A stretch of 9,194 nucleotides of DNA from an uncultured Eubacteriales bacterium (lineage in GTDB: Bacteria > Bacillota > Clostridia > Oscillospirales > Oscillospiraceae). The notes under the pieces were generated by a model that was given only the letters and a program-made list of their open reading frames with translations, was not told where the DNA came from and did not search any database. Location of the stretch: positions 1 through 9,194 of the forward strand of contig USIH01000082.1 of the NCBI GenBank assembly GCA_900554705.1. The letters are read 5' to 3'. The position numbers and the translations under genes were made by a program. Shown here piece after piece: positions 1-4,940 of the stretch (position 1 is the first letter of the stretch; each line of letters opens with the position of its first letter).

Positions 1-1257
1 GTCGAACAGCAGCGGCAGCTCGTCCTTGTCGATGGTCGGGCCGGTGTTTTCGACGGTCACGCGCGCCTTGCCGCCGTCTAATTGCAGCCGCAGGGCAAGT
101 CTTCCGCCGTCGGGGCAGAATTTGATGGCGTTGTCGATCAGATTATAGATGACCTGCGTGATGCTGTCGCGCTCGGCCCGCGTCCAGACGGGCTTGTCCG
201 GCAGATCGACGCGCACGTCGAGATGCTTGTTATAGATCTTCTGCTCAAAGGTGATGAGCACGTCGCTCAGCTCCTCGCCGAGGTCGAAGCGGGTCTTGCG
301 GCTGTCTTCGACGCCCATGGCCTGCAGCTTTGCGATGTCGAGCATATTGCGCACCAGCCGCGAGAGCCTGCGCACCTCGCCGGAGACGATCTGCATGTAA
401 TGCTGCTGCTTTTCCGGCGGGATGGTCCCGTCGAGCATCCCGTCGAGGTATCCCGCGATGGTGGTCATGGGCGTCTTCAGCTCGTGGGAGACATTCGCAA
501 CGAACTCCTGCCGCACGGTGTCGGAATTTTGCAGCGCGACAGCCATATTATTAAACGCAATGGCAAGCTCTTCGATCTCCTCGTTGCGGCTGTCCACCGG
601 AACGCGGATCTTATAGTTGCCGTGGGCGATCTGCCGTGCGGCGGCCGCCATGACGCGGATGGGCTTGGTCTCGCGGCGGGTCAGCAGCGGCGCGGCCAGA
701 AGCGCGACGATGAGGACGAACAGCGCCGTAAACAGGAAAATTCGGGTCGTTCCGCCCGCCAGCGCGCGCACATGACCGCGCGCGACCGAGGCGATGACCA
801 CGCCGCTGACCTGTCCGCCGCTGCCCACGACGGGCATCGCTACGGCAAGCCTGCGCTCCCCGTAGAGGTCGCCCGCGGCGCTGTCGACGCGAAGGCCGCT
901 GCCCGCAAGGATCCGATCCGTCAGGCCGCCGTCCAGCGAAAGGCCGATATGCTCGCAGCCCTGTAGATCGCGCGCGCAGATGATCACATTGCCCTGCGCG
1001 TCGCAGATCAGGATGTCGCTCTCCGACGCGTCGGCCGCGACGGAGAGATTGACGCGGAAGTTCATATCGTCCGGATCGGGCTGATCGACCAGACGCAGAA
1101 GGCTCGCCGCCGCGTCGGCCGTGCTGTACAGAGCGTCCTCCTGCTGCTCCTCGACAAAGCGGGAAAACAGCGCACTGAAGCCCACACCCAAAAGGATCGT
1201 CGCGGCAAGCAGCAGGCAGAGGATCACAGTCATCTGCCGCCAGAAGGTCGTTTTCAT
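1..1257 (-). CDS. Sensor histidine kinase, 5' part (3' end outside window)
   Basis: This is a membrane-bound sensor kinase that should autophosphorylate and pass phosphate to the response regulator encoded just before it. The 419 visible residues begin with a short basic N-terminus (MKTTFWRQ). Next come a first membrane helix (about 10-34), an extracytoplasmic sensor region (about 35-170), and a second helix (about 172-192). A HAMP domain follows (about 193-245), then a HisKA dimerisation domain with the H-box VSHELKTP, where His258 is the predicted phospho-acceptor. The start of the HATPase domain shows an N-box (YNLIDNAIKF, Asn372/Asn376) and a G1-like box (ENTGPTI, about 403-409). The window ends at the F-box (LLFD), so roughly the last 50-60 residues are missing. 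The start codon overlaps the regulator's stop as ATGA, which indicates translational coupling. The sensor domain matches no ligand-binding family I recognise, so the signal is unknown. The class assignment is firm; the specific name is not. Confidence 0.93.
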   Translation of the reverse strand, partial: MKTTFWRQMTVILCLLLAATILLGVGFSALFSRFVEEQQEDALYSTADAAASLLRLVDQPDPDDMNFRVNLSVAADASESDILICDAQGNVIICARDLQGCEHIGLSLDGGLTDRILAGSGLRVDSAAGDLYGERRLAVAMPVVGSGGQVSGVVIASVARGHVRALAGGTTRIFLFTALFVLIVALLAAPLLTRRETKPIRVMAAAARQIAHGNYKIRVPVDSRNEEIEELAIAFNNMAVALQNSDTVRQEFVANVSHELKTPMTTIAGYLDGMLDGTIPPEKQQHYMQIVSGEVRRLSRLVRNMLDIAKLQAMGVEDSRKTRFDLGEELSDVLITFEQKIYNKHLDVRVDLPDKPVWTRAERDSITQVIYNLIDNAIKFCPDGGRLALRLQLDGGKARVTVENTGPTIDKDELPLLFD

Positions 1258-1943
1258 TTGTCGTGAACCTCGAACTTATAGCCCACCGACCAGACGGTCT
1301 TCAGCTCCCACTGGTCGGAAACGCCCTCGAGCTTCTCGCGCAGGCGCTTGATGTGCACATCGACGGTGCGGGTATCGCCGAAGTAGTCAAAGCCCCACAC
1401 CTCGTCGAGCAGTTGATTGCGCGTGTAGACGCGGTTGGGTGTGGAAGCCAGGTGGTACAGAAGCTCCATCTCCTTCGGTGGCGTCGGGACGACCTTGCCG
1501 TCGACCGTCAGCTCGAAGGCATCCATGTCGATGACGAGCTTGTCGAAGACCAGACGGCGCGAAGCCTTTTCCGGCTCGATGCCGCTGCGGCGCAGCACCG
1601 CCTCGATGCGCGCGAGGACTTCCTTCATCTCAAAAGGCTTCGTGATGTAGTCGTCGGCGCCCTGCTTGAGTCCCTGCACCTTGTCCTCCGTTTCGCCCTT
1701 GGCGGTGAGCATGATGATGGGCGTTTTGCTCTCGGCGCGGATCGCGCGGCAGACGCCCCAGCCGTCCAGCTCCGGCAGCATCACGTCCAGAAGCACCAGC
1801 GCGGGCTTCTTCTCGCGGAACAGCTCCACGCCCTTGCGCCCGTCGTAGGCAATGACCGGCGTGTAGCCCTCCTTTTCCAGATAGAGCCGCAGCAGGTCGG
1901 CAATGTTGCGGTCGTCTTCGACGATCAGAACTGTTTTTGCCAT
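1254..1943 (-). CDS. OmpR/PhoB-family response regulator
   Basis: This is a DNA-binding response regulator of 229 residues, the usual length for the family. The N-terminal receiver domain (about 3-118) has the acidic pair in IVEDD (Asp10/Asp11), the phospho-acceptor Asp53 in LLDVMLPELDGW, Thr80 in MLTAKG and Lys102 in YITKPF. The C-terminal winged helix-turn-helix (about 130-225) contains the PPKEMELL and RNQLLDEVWG segments, the recognition helix around TRTVDVHIKRLREKL (about 191-205) and the closing wing VWSVGYKFE. Two in-frame ATGs exist, at 1949 and 1943. I chose 1943 because the GGGGG Shine-Dalgarno (1952-1956) sits 8 nt before it but only 2 nt before the upstream ATG. It forms a two-gene operon with the kinase and is divergent from the acetyl-CoA pathway genes. 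Whether it controls them is unknown; a PhoP-, WalR- or resistance-type role is equally possible. Confidence 0.95.
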   Translation of the reverse strand: MAKTVLIVEDDRNIADLLRLYLEKEGYTPVIAYDGRKGVELFREKKPALVLLDVMLPELDGWGVCRAIRAESKTPIIMLTAKGETEDKVQGLKQGADDYITKPFEMKEVLARIEAVLRRSGIEPEKASRRLVFDKLVIDMDAFELTVDGKVVPTPPKEMELLYHLASTPNRVYTRNQLLDEVWGFDYFGDTRTVDVHIKRLREKLEGVSDQWELKTVWSVGYKFEVHDK

Positions 1944-1972
1944 GGCCATTTCCCCCTTTTGTCTTTTCCTTA

Positions 1973-2003
1973 ATTATAGCGCAAACCGGCCGCTTTGCGT
2001 GAA
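1973..2003 (-). promoter_or_regulatory. Candidate promoter of the two-component operon
   Basis: On the minus strand a perfect TATAAT -10 box occupies 1978-1973, about 24 nt before the predicted regulator start. The best nearby -35 is TTCACG (2003-1998) with a long 19-nt spacer, so the -35 is weak. The spacer holds an inverted repeat, CGCAAA-N8-TTTGCG (1980-1999), which could be an operator. The -10 call is fairly good; the -35 and operator are tentative. Confidence 0.5.
1980..1999. promoter_or_regulatory. Inverted repeat CGCAAA-N8-TTTGCG, candidate operator
   Basis: A perfect 6-bp dyad (CGCAAA at 1980-1985, TTTGCG at 1994-1999) encloses CCGGCCGC. It lies between the proposed -35 and -10 boxes of the regulator promoter, where a bound protein would block transcription. 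The repeat is seen directly; the function is inferred from position alone. Confidence 0.35.
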
Positions 2004-2093
2004 CAATTTGTAAAATTGCAGTTTGCCGCCTTTTTTGGTTAATTTGCGCGGCGCTGGTCATGATAGTCAGGAAGATTTTTTTGTTTTTTCGCC

Positions 2094-2122
2094 TTGAATT
2101 TTGCGGCCTGCTGTGATACGAT
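2094..2122 (+). promoter_or_regulatory. Sigma-A-type promoter for the metF-acs operon
   Basis: TTGAAT (2094-2099) and TACGAT (2117-2122) are separated by exactly 17 nt. A TG dinucleotide one base before the -10 (2114-2115) gives an extended -10 element. A T-rich tract just upstream (about 2075-2089) could act as an UP element. Transcription would start near 2129, leaving a leader of about 60 nt before metF. This is the only convincing plus-strand promoter I see, so it probably serves the whole metF-cooC-acsD-acsCE-acsB cluster. Confidence 0.6.
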
Positions 2123-2137
2123 AAATTTGTATCGGAA

Positions 2138-2158
2138 TAGGCAGCCGAAGACTGCCTA
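2138..2158 (+). other. metF leader hairpin (7-bp stem)
   Basis: TAGGCAG (2138-2144) pairs perfectly with CTGCCTA (2152-2158) around a 7-nt loop CCGAAGA. It lies in the predicted 5' leader a few nucleotides after the likely start of transcription. No U-tract follows, so it is not an intrinsic terminator. It may protect the 5' end or be part of a regulatory leader; no known riboswitch class is recognisable in so short a leader. Confidence 0.45.
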
Positions 2159-2173
2159 AAAATAGAGAAATTC

Positions 2174-2190
2174 AATTTGGGAGGCAAATT
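2174..2190 (+). promoter_or_regulatory. metF ribosome binding site displayed in a hairpin loop
   Basis: AATTTG (2174-2179) and CAAATT (2185-2190) are perfect complements, and the 5-nt loop between them is exactly GGAGG, the Shine-Dalgarno core. The loop ends 8 nt before the metF ATG at 2193, which is optimal spacing and fixes the start. The stem is AT-rich and probably weak. It may display the Shine-Dalgarno or tune initiation. Confidence 0.5.
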
Positions 2191-2192
2191 TT

Positions 2193-3122
2193 ATGTCAGT
2201 AGCCGAAATCATGGAACAGCGCAACGCATTTTCCTTTGAGGTATTCCCCCCGAAGACCGACGTCGGCATGGAAAAGCTCTGCGGCGAGGGCGGCGTCTTA
2301 GAGAAGCTCTACACGCTCCACCCAGACTATATCTCCTGCACCTACGGCGCGGGCGGTACGAACGTCGGCAAGAACCTTGAAGTGCTCAAGAAGATCAAGG
2401 CAGACGGCAAGGCCGTCCCCGTAACGCACTTCACCTGCATCGGCAACACCAAGCAGAGCATCCGCGAACAGCTCCAGACCTATCTGGACAACGGCATTGA
2501 CCATATGCTCGCCCTGCGCGGCGACCTGCCCTTTGGCTGGACGGGAACGGGCGGCGACCTGCACTACGCCACGGAGCTTGTCAAGTTCGTCCGTCAGGAG
2601 TTCGGCGACAAGTTCACCATCGCGGTGGCCGGTTCCCCCGAGGGTCACATTGCCTGCCGTTCGCTCGAAGCGGACATTGCCTTTCTCAAGCAGAAGCAGG
2701 ACAACGGCGCCGACTACATCATGACTCAGCTGTGCTGGGATATGGATCAGTTCCGCTATTGGCTGGACGCCATCCGCGCCGCCGGCATCACCATGCCCGT
2801 GGACGTGGGTATCATGCCCATCCTGGATCAGGCCGCTACCATCAACATGGCCCTCAGCCGCAACGGCTGCGTCATGGACCGCAAGCTCTGCGAGATCATC
2901 TCCAAGAACTGGATCTTCCCGAACCCGTTTGACAAGGAACCGTTCGATTCCGACGTTGCCGGCAAGAAGGCCGCCTTCAAGGAAGCGGGCGTCGAATACA
3001 CCATCCGTCAGATCGACGCCTACCGCGCCTGCGGCATCAACGGCATCCACCTGTACGCGCTGAACAAGTACGACGACGTGGCGCGTATCGCCAAGGAAGC
3101 CGGCCTGCTCGACCTGATCTGA
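2193..3122 (+). CDS. metF: Methylenetetrahydrofolate reductase (MetF)
   Basis: This enzyme reduces 5,10-methylene-THF to 5-methyl-THF, the last step of the methyl branch of the Wood-Ljungdahl pathway, using a flavin in a TIM-barrel fold. The 309-residue length is normal for the short bacterial form. Recognisable motifs include FSFEVFPP with Glu16 (equivalent to the E. coli catalytic Glu28), HFTCIG (79-84), ALRGD with Asp111 (flavin-contacting, E. coli Asp120) and MTQLCWD with Gln179 (folate-contacting, E. coli Gln183). Further matches are GIMPIL and the terminal GINGIHLYALN. The start is fixed by GGGAGG 8 nt upstream. It is the first gene of the apparent operon, 25 bp before cooC. No metV, the Fe-S/zinc partner that precedes metF in many acetogens, lies upstream; the two-component system is there instead. 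The electron donor therefore cannot be deduced from this window. Confidence 0.96.
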   Translation: MSVAEIMEQRNAFSFEVFPPKTDVGMEKLCGEGGVLEKLYTLHPDYISCTYGAGGTNVGKNLEVLKKIKADGKAVPVTHFTCIGNTKQSIREQLQTYLDNGIDHMLALRGDLPFGWTGTGGDLHYATELVKFVRQEFGDKFTIAVAGSPEGHIACRSLEADIAFLKQKQDNGADYIMTQLCWDMDQFRYWLDAIRAAGITMPVDVGIMPILDQAATINMALSRNGCVMDRKLCEIISKNWIFPNPFDKEPFDSDVAGKKAAFKEAGVEYTIRQIDAYRACGINGIHLYALNKYDDVARIAKEAGLLDLI

Positions 3123-3147
3123 TCTTTTTCAAAAGGAGCGTTCTTTC

Positions 3148-3915
3148 ATGACCCACACGATTGCGGTCGCGGGAAAAGGCGGCGTCGGCAAGACCACCGT
3201 CTGCGGCATGATCATCGAGGCGCTCGTCAAGGCGGGCAAAGGTCCGCTGCTGGCGGTAGACGCCGACGCGAACTCCAACCTCAACGAAGTGCTCGGCGTC
3301 GAAGTCGAGACCACGCTGGGCGCGATCCGCGAAGAGATGGCGCAGGCGGAGCTGCGCGGCGACGTGATCCCGAAAAACATGACCAAGGCGGACTATGCGG
3401 AGTTCCGCTTCAATTCCGCCCTCATTGAGGAGGACGACTTCGATATGCTGGTCATGGGGCGCACGCAGGGCAAGGGCTGCTACTGCTTTGTCAACGGCGT
3501 GCTCAAGACCCAGCTGGACAAGTATCTGGGCGCTTACCGCTACGTCGTGATTGACAACGAGGCGGGCATGGAGCACATCGCGCGCGGCACGCTGCCCAAG
3601 GTGGAGACGCTGCTGCTCGTTTCGGACTGCTCGCGCCGCGGCATTCAGGCCGTCGGCCGCATTGCCCGCATGGTCGAGGAGCTGAAGCTCCGCCCCGACA
3701 CGATGGGGCTGATCGTCAACCGCGCACCGAACGGCGTTCTAAACGACGGTGTGAAGGAAGAGATCGCCGCGCAGGGGCTGAACCTTCTGGGCGTTCTGCC
3801 GCAGGACGAAGCGGTCTACGAGGCGGACTGCGACGGCAAGCCCAGTGCAAAGCTGCCCGACAGCAGCCCCATGAAGCAGGCGCTCTCCGCGCTGCTTACA
3901 AACCTTTCTCTGTGA
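3148..3915 (+). CDS. cooC: CooC/AcsF-type nickel-insertion ATPase
   Basis: This is a MinD/SIMIBI-class P-loop ATPase of 255 residues that assists maturation of the nickel centres of CO dehydrogenase and/or acetyl-CoA synthase. The deviant Walker A motif GKGGVGKTT spans residues 9-17 with the signature Lys10. The second acidic motif is AVDADANSNL (Asp38/Asp40), and the Walker B-like strand is VVIDNEAGMEHIARGT (about 133-148). A CxC pair, Cys111-Tyr-Cys113, matches the metal-binding CxC at the dimer interface of characterised CooC proteins. An AGGAG Shine-Dalgarno 9 nt upstream sets the start. The gene sits between metF and acsD. With acs genes around it and no cooS visible, an AcsF-like role in loading AcsB is at least as likely as a CODH role; sequence alone does not decide this. 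Confidence 0.93.
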   Translation: MTHTIAVAGKGGVGKTTVCGMIIEALVKAGKGPLLAVDADANSNLNEVLGVEVETTLGAIREEMAQAELRGDVIPKNMTKADYAEFRFNSALIEEDDFDMLVMGRTQGKGCYCFVNGVLKTQLDKYLGAYRYVVIDNEAGMEHIARGTLPKVETLLLVSDCSRRGIQAVGRIARMVEELKLRPDTMGLIVNRAPNGVLNDGVKEEIAAQGLNLLGVLPQDEAVYEADCDGKPSAKLPDSSPMKQALSALLTNLSL

Positions 3916-3919
3916 CCTC

Positions 3920-3936
3920 GGCGGCGACGCGCCGCC
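3920..3936 (+). other. GC-rich hairpin between cooC and acsD
   Basis: GGCGGCG (3920-3926) and CGCCGCC (3930-3936) form a perfect 7-bp, all-GC stem with a 3-nt loop, starting 5 nt after the cooC stop. No U-run follows directly; the nearest T5 is about 20 nt later (3956-3960). It therefore looks more like an mRNA processing or stability element than a full terminator. It could raise acsD and downstream messages relative to metF and cooC. Confidence 0.5.
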
Positions 3937-3976
3937 GCCCTCATAAACATAACCATTTTTCAGGAGGCTTAACACT

Positions 3977-4921
3977 ATGGCTTTTGAAGCAAAAAAGCAG
4001 GCGTTTTCCTCGTCGATCGCCAAAGTCACGCTCGGCACGGGTGACAAGGCAACCACACTCGGCGGTGTGAACGTTCTGCCCTTCTACGCATTCGACGCGC
4101 CCATTGAAAACGCGCCGAAGATCGGTGTAGAGATCACCGACGCAGGCCTCGCTGCTTACCCGCAGAAGGGTCTGCAGGAGTTCTACGCCGGCTGCGAAAC
4201 ACCCGCGCAGATGGCGCAGCGCGCAGAGCAGATGCACGGCGCTTCCTTTATCTGCCTGCATCTGGAAGGCGCAGACCCCAACGGCGAAAACAAGTCCGTT
4301 GAGACGTGCGTCGAGATCGCAAAGTCCGTCGCAGAGGCGACGGCGCTGCCCATCGTCATCATGGGCTGCAAGAACATCGAAAAGGACGCGGAGCTGTTCT
4401 CCAAGATCTCCGAAGCGCTGCAAGGCAAGAACATTCTGGTTCTGTCGGCGCGTGAAGAGGACTACAAGACCGTCGGCGCTTCCGTCGCACTTGCCTACGG
4501 ACAGAAGGTCGGCGCAGAGTCCGCCGTGGACATCAACCTTGCAAAGCAGCTCAACGTTCTGCTGACCCAGCTGGGCGTCGCGCCTTCGTCCATCGTGATG
4601 AACGCAGGCTCCGCCGCCGCAGGCTACGGCTACGAATACCTCGCTTCCACCCTTGACCGCATCCGCGCCGCCGCTCTGGCACAGAGCGACGACCAGCTCC
4701 AGATGCCCATCGTGACCCCCGTCTCCACCGAAACGTGGAACGTCAAGGAGGCCATCATGTCCGAGGCGGATATGCCCGAATGGGGCGACGCCGAGGAGCG
4801 CGGCATCGAAATGGAGATCACCACCGCCGCCGCCTGTCTGGCGGGCGGCTCCGACGCGGTCATCATGCGTCACCCCGCCGCGATCAAGGCAATCGCCGAT
4901 ATGATCGCCGCGCTGGTCTGA
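3977..4921 (+). CDS. acsD: Corrinoid iron-sulfur protein small subunit (AcsD / CdhD-type, delta)
   Basis: This is the small, TIM-barrel subunit of the corrinoid Fe-S protein (CFeSP). It pairs with AcsC to hold the cobalamin that carries the methyl group to acetyl-CoA synthase. The 314 residues are close to the roughly 320 usual for bacterial AcsD. Family segments seen are LHLEGADPNG (about 95-103), VIMGCKNIEKD (128-137), SAVDINLAKQLN (182-193), AGYGYEY (215-221), PEWGDAEERGIEME (267-280) and the C-terminal MRHPAA (297-302). The start has AGGAGG 9 nt upstream. It is followed after only 19 bp by the gene for its partner subunit, as in clostridial clusters. It contains no cofactor-ligating cysteine motif, as expected because the [4Fe-4S] cluster belongs to AcsC. 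No sign of truncation or frameshift. Confidence 0.95.
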   Translation: MAFEAKKQAFSSSIAKVTLGTGDKATTLGGVNVLPFYAFDAPIENAPKIGVEITDAGLAAYPQKGLQEFYAGCETPAQMAQRAEQMHGASFICLHLEGADPNGENKSVETCVEIAKSVAEATALPIVIMGCKNIEKDAELFSKISEALQGKNILVLSAREEDYKTVGASVALAYGQKVGAESAVDINLAKQLNVLLTQLGVAPSSIVMNAGSAAAGYGYEYLASTLDRIRAAALAQSDDQLQMPIVTPVSTETWNVKEAIMSEADMPEWGDAEERGIEMEITTAAACLAGGSDAVIMRHPAAIKAIADMIAALV

Positions 4922-4940
4922 TGGGAAGGAGGAACCTCAC

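Noticed and set aside
82..966. A 294-codon plus-strand open frame
   Set aside because: It is the complement of the histidine kinase, whose minus-strand frame carries clear HAMP, H-box and N-box motifs.
2298..3050. A 250-codon minus-strand open frame opposite metF
   Set aside because: Antisense shadow of metF with no domain and no upstream ribosome binding site.
3941..4873. A 310-codon minus-strand open frame opposite acsD
   Set aside because: Antisense shadow of acsD. Composition is typical of reverse-frame translation of GC-rich genes.
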